Notes: generated from the sequence alone by a model not told the origin. 13,729 nucleotides of DNA from an uncultured Bacilli bacterium (GCA_934101225.1 CAKOQK010000030.1:1-13729), one strand, 5' to 3'; positions 7,226 to 13,729 are shown, counted from the stretch's first letter. A program made the numbers and translations.

Positions 7226-7254
7226 ATTATATGTATAAAGAAAAATAAAGTCAA
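7226..7254 (-). promoter_or_regulatory. Sigma-A promoter of the repressor-cadA operon
   Basis: Minus-strand TTGACT (7249-7254) and a perfect TATAAT (7226-7231) with a 17-base spacer. The operator begins four bases downstream of the -10. The -35 lies inside the terminator hairpin of the upstream surface-protein gene. Confidence 0.87.
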
Positions 7255-7270
7255 CATTAACTTTATTTTT
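7237..7270 (-). terminator. Terminator of the surface-protein gene, overlapping the next promoter
   Basis: Perfect 11-base inverted repeat, AAAAATAAAGT at 7241-7251 and its complement at 7260-7270, with an 8-base loop. On the minus strand the 3' arm ends in TTTTT followed by CTTT. A second all-AT stem (arms around 7272-7295) precedes it. The stem is weak in GC but long. Confidence 0.6.
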
Positions 7271-7311
7271 AAATTAAATAATTTAAAAATTCTCTAAATG
7301 CTACTTTACTA

Positions 7312-8856
7312 TTATTCTATCGTATAAGCATTTCCTTTTTCGCCAGTTCCTCCAACTATTACAATATCAGATTTTAAGTATAGAGAAGGACGTATTCTAC
7401 CGCCATTACCTGCAGTGGTACTAATTACCCACCCTTTATCCGAAAAAGTAAATACTGAATGACCATCATTAGGAGATGAAGTCAATGTCCATTGCCATGT
7501 ATTATTAAATAACCAATTATCATTTTGACAGTTATAAATATTATTAGATTGAGAAGCCATATCACTTCTACATAATGAATTTGTTGAAGCATAACCATAA
7601 TCACTTGGATACAATAAGGCAATTTTTCCTTTCCAAAAGTTAGTTCTTAAGATTTTATCAGACGGGTTACTTATATGGGCATTTCCTCGTTCTGCATTAT
7701 ATGAATTTAATGAACTTAATCCTTTTGTTGCTCCACCTAAGTTCCAGCTTATATTTGCTATTTTATCTATTGTGTTTGTTTTGATATTTTTACTATAATT
7801 ATAAGTATTAACTTGAACATTATTCGGCATGTTGTACCAATTGGTTGTTCCACTTGTTTTATTTGATAAATATCCATCGATTATATCTTCTCTACAATAT
7901 TTTGATGAAGACGTTCCATCACAGTTTAATTCATACATTAAGTCTGCTTGACTCCATTCATTTATTCCTTTTCCATCATTAGTATCTGATGATGAACTAT
8001 CCCATGAATAGGTGCCAATATCTTCATCTCTTATTAATTTTACTAATGATTCTTGTTTTTCATTTTCATTATCATCTATAGTTGTAATGTTATTAAATAC
8101 GCCAACAATTCTCCATGTTTCGTTGTTAAATGTTATATAGTTTCTAGGATTTGCTCCTACATATCTTATATTTTTATCTTCTGTGTTATCTATTTCTAAT
8201 CCATTTTCGAAAAAATTTAAGCTAGCTATTGTTTGTGCTATTGTTTTCGGCTCATAATTAACAACTATTTCACCAGCTAGTGTTTTTCCTTTTTCACTAT
8301 CTTGACTTACTCCGGTATCAGGAAATTGTAGTTTTAAATTAAATGTAATAGTTTGATTGCTAGTATTTGCTTTAAACTCTCCTGTTGCTAGTTCTAGGTA
8401 TCTATTACCTTTTTTAAGTGTTCCGGTAGTATAATCTGTTTCAGTAGTATTTCCTGGTATTGTTTGATTTGATGTTCCTACTAGCGTGCTTTTTATATTT
8501 GTATTTGCACTCGTTCTTTTAATATAGTAGTGTATTTGTCCATCACTAAATCCACTTGTATATTTTAGTCCTACTTTATATGGCATTGTTAGTCCACTTG
8601 TGGTATTTGTTCCGGTTAATGTGAATGTTTTATCTATTAAAATCTTATCACTTGGCTGAATATCTTCACTTGATAATAATTTACTAGATCCATCGGCATA
8701 ATTTATTACCATTTTACCACTTGTTGCTGATATTACTGATGTACTTCCTTGATTATTTAAAGCAGTAAAATAAGAATAAGTTATTCCAATAAATAACACT
8801 ATCATCATTGTTATTGTTGATAAAACCACAATTAAACTTACTTTTTGTTCCTTCAT
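7312..8856 (-). CDS. Surface-exposed membrane-anchored protein with SipW-type leader and C-terminal DUF6273-like domain
   Basis: A 514-residue protein with a short basic start and one hydrophobic segment (residues about 7-27) followed by TYSYFTA, resembling SipW-dependent TasA/camelysin-type leaders. Residues about 35-205 are Thr/Ser/Asn-rich beta sandwich sequence. Residues about 228-514 form a second domain beginning IRYVGANPRNYITFNNETWRI and ending GRIRPSLYLKSD, a pattern I associate with repeated surface proteins of uncultured low-GC Firmicutes. There is no LPxTG or choline/SH3 wall-binding motif. Two close cysteine pairs (312/321 and 429/443) could form disulfides. The ATG follows GGAAGG at 8867-8872. 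It stands alone between two terminators. The function is unknown; adhesion or matrix formation is a guess. Confidence 0.75.
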   Translation of the reverse strand: MKEQKVSLIVVLSTITMMIVLFIGITYSYFTALNNQGSTSVISATSGKMVINYADGSSKLLSSEDIQPSDKILIDKTFTLTGTNTTSGLTMPYKVGLKYTSGFSDGQIHYYIKRTSANTNIKSTLVGTSNQTIPGNTTETDYTTGTLKKGNRYLELATGEFKANTSNQTITFNLKLQFPDTGVSQDSEKGKTLAGEIVVNYEPKTIAQTIASLNFFENGLEIDNTEDKNIRYVGANPRNYITFNNETWRIVGVFNNITTIDDNENEKQESLVKLIRDEDIGTYSWDSSSSDTNDGKGINEWSQADLMYELNCDGTSSSKYCREDIIDGYLSNKTSGTTNWYNMPNNVQVNTYNYSKNIKTNTIDKIANISWNLGGATKGLSSLNSYNAERGNAHISNPSDKILRTNFWKGKIALLYPSDYGYASTNSLCRSDMASQSNNIYNCQNDNWLFNNTWQWTLTSSPNDGHSVFTFSDKGWVISTTAGNGGRIRPSLYLKSDIVIVGGTGEKGNAYTIE

Positions 8857-8886
8857 TCTTCTTTATCCTTCCCATATCATAGTCAA

Positions 8887-8914
8887 ATTATATCGCCATT
8901 TACCCCCCCGTCAA
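8887..8914 (-). promoter_or_regulatory. Surface-protein promoter with a G7 run in its spacer
   Basis: Minus-strand TTGACG (8909-8914) and perfect TATAAT (8887-8892) with a 16-base spacer. The spacer begins with a homopolymer: seven G in a row (C run at 8903-8909 on the plus strand), conspicuous in so AT-rich a sequence. Gain of one G would give the optimal 17-base spacer. Confidence 0.75.
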
Positions 8915-8959
8915 GCGAACATAGTTTTGTTTTAAAACTCTTTTTGCAACACTTGACGG
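8908..8959. repeat. Inverted repeat with a -35-like box in each arm
   Basis: CCGTCAAG (8908-8915) and CTTGACGG (8952-8959) are perfect 8-base inverted arms, 36 bases apart. Nested inside are AGTTTT (8923-8928) and AAAACT (8934-8939). Each outer arm contains TTGACG pointing outward. The left one is the surface-protein -35; the right one has TAAATT 17 bases on (8976-8981) and could be a weak plus-strand promoter. There is no U-run, so it is not a terminator. It may be an operator or cruciform. Confidence 0.5.
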
Positions 8960-9007
8960 CATAGTTAGTACAAAATAAATTACAAATTATTTAAAGGATA
9001 TTAAGAC

Positions 9008-9035
9008 AAAATAAAAGAAGACTATTTCTAGTCTT
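9008..9035 (-). terminator. Rho-independent terminator of the 484-residue gene
   Basis: AAGACTA (9018-9024) and TAGTCTT (9029-9035) form a perfect 7-base stem with a 4-base loop (GAAA on the minus strand, a stable tetraloop). It is followed by CTTTTATTTT. It overlaps the stop codon at 9034-9036. Confidence 0.75.
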
Positions 9036-10488
9036 ATCTTCTCATACCTGTATAATGTTCTTGATACCAGTTTCTACTTTCTTCAGACATCCCTGTATCA
9101 ACTTCATGTTCTCTATTATTTTCTTTTTCATACATTTCAAAAAATTCTTGAGATTTGGCTAAATATTCTAATTGTTCTTTGCTTAATAATGTTGGATTAA
9201 CTTTTTTTAATTGTTCTAACACTTCTATTGTTTGTTTAAATTTAGACAATTCAGCTTTACGTAAATTTTCGGGATGTTCTGGACTATTTTGCCAATTTTC
9301 TTTTGCTTGATTTTCTACAGCAATTTTTTCTTGCAATTCTTGTTGTTTTTGTTCACGTTCTTCTCTTTTTGCTTGAAATTCTTTGAATTCTTCAGATTGT
9401 AATTTATCTTCAATACTATCATTAGAATCTGGAGATATTGTATTTAATGGGTCATTCATTTGCATATGTTTTGCTAATTCAATTTTTGATAATTCATTAT
9501 AATGTGAAATATCATCCATTCCTAAACTATTTTCAGTAAAATCTATTGAAAAAGATTCTTTGGGATTAAATAATCTTTTTGGAACATCTGAGCCAGGGTC
9601 AATTATTCTTGCATTTTGAATTTCAGCATAGTATTGTTCAATATTTGGTGTATTACGTAACATAGAATTAAATACTGCCAATTCAAAGTATGATTTTACG
9701 TCTATTTCAAATCCTTGTGCTCTACCTTCCGGTACAATATCTGTTAATTTACTAGATGAATTTTCTGAAATTAAACTTCTTATGGTCAAATCATCTATTT
9801 TTTTATCGAAACTAGAAGCATATAGTGCACTTATAATTTGATTAGTAGCACTTTCATCTGCTTTTGCTTTACTTAAAAATATACGGTCATCATCTTTATA
9901 ATGTCCTTGTTCAAAATAATAGAAATTATTATTTGATGGATCTAATTTTGCGTATTTTGTCTCAGATATAGATGTTACTGGAAATTCTCTAATTCCTTTT
10001 GGTTCAAAACTAAGTCTTGTTTGAAATAATTCTCCTTTTTCAACTATACTAAAATTAAAGAATGTTATTCCTGAATCTTCTCTTTCAATTATTACATATT
10101 TACCATTAGAATTTTTAAGATTTTCTTTATTTATAACTTCATCAGTTGATAAATCAATTAAAGTTCCATCTTCTTTTCTTTCAATAACCTTATCATAATT
10201 AGAATTATTTAGTACTGTTGCTAATGGAACAAGGTCAAACATATAATTTGGTTCTAAATAATTTTTATTTCTACTTATTGCATAATTTTTTTCACTTTCT
10301 GTTAAAGTTACTTTTGAATTAATTATATCAACTGATTTTTGTATCACTTCTTGTATATTAGAAGTAGAAGATACATTATCTGAAAACCTTTGTATCCTTT
10401 CTTTTAATTCTTCTTGTGGGATCGTTTCTAAAAGTAATTTGTTGTAAAAAAGTGATATTACTTCACTTGGAGTATAAGATTTATTCAT
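9034..10488 (-). CDS. Unrecognised cysteine-free charged protein with C-terminal coiled coil
   Basis: A 484-residue soluble protein that I do not recognise. It has no signal peptide, membrane segment or cysteine. Residues about 1-80 are helical and begin SYTPSEVISLFYNKLLLE. Residues about 100-300 are mixed alpha/beta with no catalytic motif I can name. Residues about 360-400 are a Glu/Lys/Gln-rich coiled coil (EEREQKQQELQEK), followed by a polar tail ending in HYTGMRR. I choose the ATG at 10488 because AAAGGAAG ends 7 bases upstream. The in-frame GTG at 10506 overlaps that site and has none of its own. It has its own promoter and terminator, so it is a single-gene unit. Orphans of this length with a coiled-coil tail are often accessory genes, but no mobile-element mark is visible here. 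Confidence 0.75.
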   Translation of the reverse strand: MNKSYTPSEVISLFYNKLLLETIPQEELKERIQRFSDNVSSTSNIQEVIQKSVDIINSKVTLTESEKNYAISRNKNYLEPNYMFDLVPLATVLNNSNYDKVIERKEDGTLIDLSTDEVINKENLKNSNGKYVIIEREDSGITFFNFSIVEKGELFQTRLSFEPKGIREFPVTSISETKYAKLDPSNNNFYYFEQGHYKDDDRIFLSKAKADESATNQIISALYASSFDKKIDDLTIRSLISENSSSKLTDIVPEGRAQGFEIDVKSYFELAVFNSMLRNTPNIEQYYAEIQNARIIDPGSDVPKRLFNPKESFSIDFTENSLGMDDISHYNELSKIELAKHMQMNDPLNTISPDSNDSIEDKLQSEEFKEFQAKREEREQKQQELQEKIAVENQAKENWQNSPEHPENLRKAELSKFKQTIEVLEQLKKVNPTLLSKEQLEYLAKSQEFFEMYEKENNREHEVDTGMSEESRNWYQEHYTGMRR

Positions 10489-10510
10489 TGTTATGCTTCC
10501 TTTCACTTAT

Positions 10511-10539
10511 AGAATAATTTAAATATTTTTTAATGTCAA
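10511..10539 (-). promoter_or_regulatory. Promoter of the 484-residue gene
   Basis: Minus-strand perfect TTGACA (10534-10539) with TATTCT (10511-10516, 4 of 6 matches) after a 17-base spacer. It leaves a leader of about 20 bases before the ATG. Confidence 0.65.
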
Positions 10540-10594
10540 AAAGAAATTTAAAGTTATTGTAAACTTAATGTAAAATGTATACTAATATGTTAGT

Positions 10595-11068
10595 TTAAAT
10601 TTTGTCTTTAAAGTTAGATTTATTTTTTTTGAATTCACTTTTTATTTCTATTAGTCCACAATATTTATCTATTAATGTTAATAATAAACCTTCTTTATAT
10701 TTTGGAGGAATTGGGGTTACTGGAAACATATGTCTTTTTATTATGTTTTGTTCTTTTTCAGTAAGATTAAATAATTTACAGGCATTTTGGCAAGCAATAT
10801 TTCCATGAGTAAAAGCATGAAGACCTTTACGATTATTATCTTTTTTTCGCCAGTCATATAAAAATAAATCATGAAGCATAGCCGCTCTAGCAACTGATTT
10901 GTAATCCCAGTGTAATTTTTTGGCTATTAAAAAACAGTAATATGATGCATTATAGCAATGTTCATAACATGATGTGTTAAAATGTTGTCTATAATTTTTC
11001 ATTAAATTAACTGTTTCATTTTCTTTTATATCTTTAATTATGTTTTCAAATTCTTCTTTATTTTTCAT
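10595..11068 (-). CDS. HD-domain phosphohydrolase
   Basis: A 157-residue soluble protein of the HD superfamily of metal-dependent phosphohydrolases. The metal ligands appear in order: His37 (CYEHCYNA), His66-Asp67 (AAMLHDLFLYDW), His88 (FTHGNIA), His113 (IKRHMFP) and Asp134 (LIDKYCG). The two extra histidines between HD and the final Asp resemble the five-residue pattern of two-metal HD enzymes. The substrate is unknown; nucleotides or phosphorylated small molecules are usual for the family. It is the last gene of a likely three-gene unit, 15 bases after the anchored thioredoxin-like gene. Its ribosome-binding site (AAAGATGA) is weak, suggesting low expression or coupling. No clear terminator follows. 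Confidence 0.87.
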   Translation of the reverse strand: MKNKEEFENIIKDIKENETVNLMKNYRQHFNTSCYEHCYNASYYCFLIAKKLHWDYKSVARAAMLHDLFLYDWRKKDNNRKGLHAFTHGNIACQNACKLFNLTEKEQNIIKRHMFPVTPIPPKYKEGLLLTLIDKYCGLIEIKSEFKKNKSNFKDKI

Positions 11069-11083
11069 AAGTCATCTTTAATA

Positions 11084-11545
11084 TTATATATTAATATACT
11101 CTTTTATCCAAGATATAAATTCTTTTTTATCTTGATATTTAGATAAATCATCATTTTTTTCAGGATCTAAATATTTTATAATTTTACCTTCTTTTATAAT
11201 AATTACTGATGGAGCATAATTAACTTCATTATATAAATTAGTAGTTTTAAATTCATCAAATGGGATTTTTAAAATCGTTATATTTAATTCTTGAGCACTA
11301 TCTTTAAATATTTCTTCACAAGATATCTTAAATGTGCAAAAGTTGTTATAAGTAAATAAGATAAAATTTTCTTTATTATTTAATAGTTCATTGAGATTGA
11401 TACTGTTAATATCAATAAATTTACCAGTATTATAATATTTGGATTCAAGAGTAATTTTTTGTTTAGTTAAATTATTTATAAACAACAGGAATAATGGGAT
11501 TAATATTATAAAAACAATCACTATTATTATTTTTTTAATTTTCAT
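11084..11545 (-). CDS. Membrane-anchored thioredoxin-fold protein with C-x5-C motif
   Basis: A 153-residue protein with an N-terminal anchor (residues about 5-24, no lipobox) and an extracytoplasmic thioredoxin-like domain. The strand FILFTYNNF leads into C70-TFKIS-C76 at the helix start, the place of the usual CxxC. The cis-proline loop is NYAPSVI with Pro112, and the fold ends in a helix (EFISWIKEY). The two cysteines are five residues apart rather than two, so a classic thioredoxin redox centre is not expected; they could form a structural disulfide or a non-standard thiol pair. Its ATG overlaps the TGA of the rhodanese gene (ATGA), which implies coupled translation and a shared task. A bacteriocin-accessory-like role is possible. 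Confidence 0.75.
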   Translation of the reverse strand: MKIKKIIIVIVFIILIPLFLLFINNLTKQKITLESKYYNTGKFIDINSINLNELLNNKENFILFTYNNFCTFKISCEEIFKDSAQELNITILKIPFDEFKTTNLYNEVNYAPSVIIIKEGKIIKYLDPEKNDDLSKYQDKKEFISWIKEYINI

Positions 11546-12228
11546 TTAGATGCCTTTGTTAAGTTAGTAAAATCAATATTGTGATAATTTATTTTATAAA
11601 AATCATAATATGTTTTATTATTAGTAGTTCTTTTAACTTCAACATTATTATTTCCATTATAGTACCAATAACCGCCAATGTTATAGATTTTATTTTCATC
11701 CCATCCAAGAGCTACTAGCATTTCTTTAGTGCTTCCAGCATAGCCTCCGGCACCACACATTAAAAAGATATTTTTATCTTTTGGAAATAAATATTCTAAT
11801 ATGCTTAGTGATTCATTATAATTTGCTATATATTTTCCTTCTTTTAAAGTGAATAAGGTATTTCCTTCATATGTTTTACCTACTTCTTCAGGCAAGTTTG
11901 TAACATTTACTAAATAAGGGTAAGGTACTACTTCAAATCCTTTGATAAAACCTGAAAGATAAGAGTCTCCACCAATTGCCTCATAATTACCAGGATCTTT
12001 TAACATTCGCATATCACGATATACTGTATCTGGTCTATTTAAGTAGTTATCGATTGTTTTTTCATTAATATTCTTATCAATGCCAAATGTTCCTCTTAAT
12101 CCTTCAGATAATTCTGGTTTTGGTAAATTAGTCATTTTAGATACTTTTCTATTAACAAGTATATAAATATTTAGTCCTATACTTAATAATATAATTGTTA
12201 ATAAAACATAAATTAATTTATTTTTCAT
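11542..12228 (-). CDS. Membrane-anchored extracytoplasmic rhodanese-like protein
   Basis: A 228-residue protein with one N-terminal membrane anchor (residues about 5-25) and the rest outside the cell. Residues about 60-200 are a rhodanese domain: the opening AIGGDSYLSGFIKGFEVVPY, and the active-site loop FLMCGAGGYAGSTKEML with Cys158, followed by LGWDENKIYNIGGYWYYNG. Cys158 is the only cysteine, as expected for a sulfurtransferase that carries a persulfide. The loop is rich in glycine and lacks the Arg of the common CRxGx[RT] form, so the sulfur acceptor may differ from classical thiosulfate:cyanide enzymes. The start follows GAAGGAA. It overlaps the thioredoxin-like gene by four bases (ATGA). 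I see no convincing promoter in the 91 bases upstream. Confidence 0.87.
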   Translation of the reverse strand: MKNKLIYVLLTIILLSIGLNIYILVNRKVSKMTNLPKPELSEGLRGTFGIDKNINEKTIDNYLNRPDTVYRDMRMLKDPGNYEAIGGDSYLSGFIKGFEVVPYPYLVNVTNLPEEVGKTYEGNTLFTLKEGKYIANYNESLSILEYLFPKDKNIFLMCGAGGYAGSTKEMLVALGWDENKIYNIGGYWYYNGNNNVEVKRTTNNKTYYDFYKINYHNIDFTNLTKASK

Positions 12229-12290
12229 TTTATTTCCTTCTTTCTAAGTAAAGTTTAAAACAAAATATTGGTAATAGTAAATCAACTTAT

Positions 12291-12320
12291 AAAAATAGAA
12301 CTCAACTTGTGGTTGAGTCC
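12291..12320 (-). terminator. Rho-independent terminator of the cardiolipin synthase gene
   Basis: On the minus strand GGACTCAAC and GTTGAGTTC pair over 9 bases (one G-U) around a 5-base loop (plus-strand arms 12298-12306 and 12312-12320), followed by TATTTTT. It overlaps the first base of the stop codon at 12320-12322. Confidence 0.8.
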
Positions 12321-13729
12321 TAGAATAATGGGGCAAAAAATCTTAAAATAGATTGCCATACTTTTCTAAATATATTGTAGTTTGTTTCTTTTTTTGTTAA
12401 TAGGTGTGACTTTGTTAAGATATTATTTACATCATTTAAGATATCTTCTATTTCTTTAACATCTTCTAAATATACACCATTTTCAAAGTGTAGATAAAGA
12501 CTACGATAATCTAAATTAATTGTTCCAACGGTTGCCTTATTATCATCACTTACAAATATTTTACTATGAATAAATCCAGGTGTATAAGTATAGACTTTAA
12601 TGCCTGCATCTACTAGATTTTTAACATATGACATGGTTAGATCATAAACTATCTTTTTATCAGGGATACCAGGAATTACTATTCTTACGTCTACTCCTCT
12701 TTTAGAAGCTAAAATAAATGAATTTATCATGTCAGTATCAATAATTAGATATGGTGTTATTATATAAACATATTTGGTTGCTTTGTTGATAATATTTAGA
12801 TAAACATCTTCTCCTTCTAAAACACCATTTATAGGAACTGATGCATAAGCTGATAAATAGCCATTTGGTTTAGTCTTTAAATTGTCTGGTGTTTTAAATT
12901 TTAGATAATCTTTATCTTCTTTTTTATAAGAATTCCATAAAGATAGAAACATAATTGTTAAGTTCCATACGGAATTACCTTGCAACTTTATTGCATTATC
13001 TTTCCAATAGCCATATTTAATTTTTTTATTAATATATTCATCAGATAAATTTAATCCTCCAGTATATGCTATATTACCATCAATAACAGTTATTTTACGA
13101 TGATCTCTATTATTCATAAATATTCCTTTAAACATCTTAAGTTTATTAAATACAACACATTTAATATTTAATGATTCTAAATATTTTTGATAGTTTTCGG
13201 GTAATAATGGCAAACATCCCATATCATCATACATTACTCTTACTTCTACTCCACTATTGGCTTTCTCTTTTAAAATATTTAATATTTGAGTCCACATTGT
13301 TCCTTCATTGGAAATAATAAAGTATTCTAAGAAGATATATTTTTTAGCTGATTTTAAATCTTTTAGATAATCAGGGAAAAATTCTTCTCCATTTTTGTAG
13401 TATTTAACTTGATTGTTTTTAGAAACAGGATAATTTAAATAATTGTTTAGATATTTTAAAATATCTTTTTGTTGTTCATTGATTTCTTTGGTAATATCTT
13501 TATCTTTTTGATAATATTTATCGGCTTCTTTTATTTCTTTTTGAATGTGTTTAAGGAGTTTGCTTTTATTAACACTGTGATAAACTAGAATATAGATAAA
13601 CGTTCCGGCAATAGGAGAAATTAAAATTAAGATAATCCATGGTAATTCATTTATTAAACTTTTACTATTTTTAACGATATTTGAAACTATTAAAAATGAT
13701 AAGATAGTTATTAAGATTTTGATTATATA
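12320..13729 (-). CDS. cls: Cardiolipin synthase, 5' end outside the window
   Basis: An integral membrane phospholipase D-family enzyme that condenses two phosphatidylglycerol molecules into cardiolipin and glycerol. 469 residues are visible and the frame stays open to the right edge, so the gene is partial; an apparent start at the internal ATG 13295-13297 would cut the enzyme in half. Visible residues about 2-18 and 30-50 are the two N-terminal membrane helices (WIILILISPIAGTFIY), followed by a charged linker. The catalytic halves carry HxKxxxxD motifs: H210-R-K212 with Asp217 (HRKITVID) and H387-S-K389 with Asp394 (HSKIFVSD), each followed by the usual Gly/Asn loop. The usual length is about 480-510, so perhaps 15-40 residues are missing. 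It ends in its own terminator. Confidence 0.95.
   Translation of the reverse strand, partial: YIIKILITILSFLIVSNIVKNSKSLINELPWIILILISPIAGTFIYILVYHSVNKSKLLKHIQKEIKEADKYYQKDKDITKEINEQQKDILKYLNNYLNYPVSKNNQVKYYKNGEEFFPDYLKDLKSAKKYIFLEYFIISNEGTMWTQILNILKEKANSGVEVRVMYDDMGCLPLLPENYQKYLESLNIKCVVFNKLKMFKGIFMNNRDHRKITVIDGNIAYTGGLNLSDEYINKKIKYGYWKDNAIKLQGNSVWNLTIMFLSLWNSYKKEDKDYLKFKTPDNLKTKPNGYLSAYASVPINGVLEGEDVYLNIINKATKYVYIITPYLIIDTDMINSFILASKRGVDVRIVIPGIPDKKIVYDLTMSYVKNLVDAGIKVYTYTPGFIHSKIFVSDDNKATVGTINLDYRSLYLHFENGVYLEDVKEIEDILNDVNNILTKSHLLTKKETNYNIFRKVWQSILRFFAPLF

Noticed and set aside
8908..8959. CRISPR repeat or intrinsic terminator at this inverted repeat
   Set aside because: There is a single copy with no spacer array and no cas genes, and no U-run follows either arm.
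10570..10594. Hairpin ACTAA/TTAGT after the HD gene as a terminator
   Set aside because: The stem is only five base pairs and no U-run follows on the minus strand.
11542..11544. TGA read as tryptophan (Mycoplasma code)
   Set aside because: Tryptophan is written TGG at the positions I checked, for example in the cardiolipin synthase, and TGA here fits a normal stop in an ATGA overlap.
12320..13297. Cardiolipin synthase as a short gene starting at the ATG of 13295-13297
   Set aside because: The frame continues upstream without a stop to 13729 and encodes the expected N-terminal membrane helices and first part of the catalytic domain, so the ATG is internal.

Overview
The window is a very AT-rich, compact stretch of bacterial chromosome. 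All supported genes lie on the minus strand, so transcription runs from high to low coordinates. Low GC, Shine-Dalgarno sites of the AGGAGG type, tryptophan encoded by TGG with TGA as a stop (so not the Mycoplasma code), a Streptococcus-like TrpRS and lipobox lipoproteins point to a low-GC Firmicute or Bacilli lineage. An uncultured gut relative of the Mollicutes (RF39-like) or Erysipelotrichia is my best inference; no taxonomic marker gene is present.

Layout from the high-coordinate end, in the order of transcription. (1) A cardiolipin synthase gene runs off the window's right edge; its 5' end is missing. It ends in a hairpin terminator. (2) An apparent three-gene operon encodes a membrane-anchored extracytoplasmic rhodanese, a membrane-anchored thioredoxin-fold protein joined to it by an ATGA overlap, and a soluble HD-domain phosphohydrolase. 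(3) An unrecognised, cysteine-free, charged 484-residue protein has its own promoter and terminator. (4) A monocistronic surface protein with an N-terminal membrane anchor has a promoter whose -35/-10 spacer contains a run of seven G, next to an inverted repeat. (5) A metal-resistance operon follows: an SmtB/CzrA-type ArsR repressor with a clear operator, a Zn/Cd/Pb-type P1B ATPase, and a 79-residue relative of the small MTH895-type thioredoxins that has lost both redox cysteines. (6) A CPWC thioredoxin-fold lipoprotein is followed by a GH25 lysozyme lipoprotein. (7) trpS. (8) A cytosolic transglutaminase/papain-like protein. The left edge has an inverted repeat and a ribosome-binding site, probably of the next gene, which starts outside the window.

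Two themes link the genes. One is extracytoplasmic thiol chemistry: the CPWC lipoprotein, the C-x5-C anchored thioredoxin-like protein and the anchored rhodanese sit near exported proteins with paired cysteines (the GH25 enzyme and the surface protein). The other is very tight packing of signals: terminator hairpins overlap stop codons, and in one case the next gene's -35 box. Most genes are recognisable; the best candidates for something new are the C-x5-C thioredoxin/rhodanese pair, the cysteine-less thioredoxin in the metal operon, the possibly phase-variable surface-protein promoter, and the 484-residue orphan.
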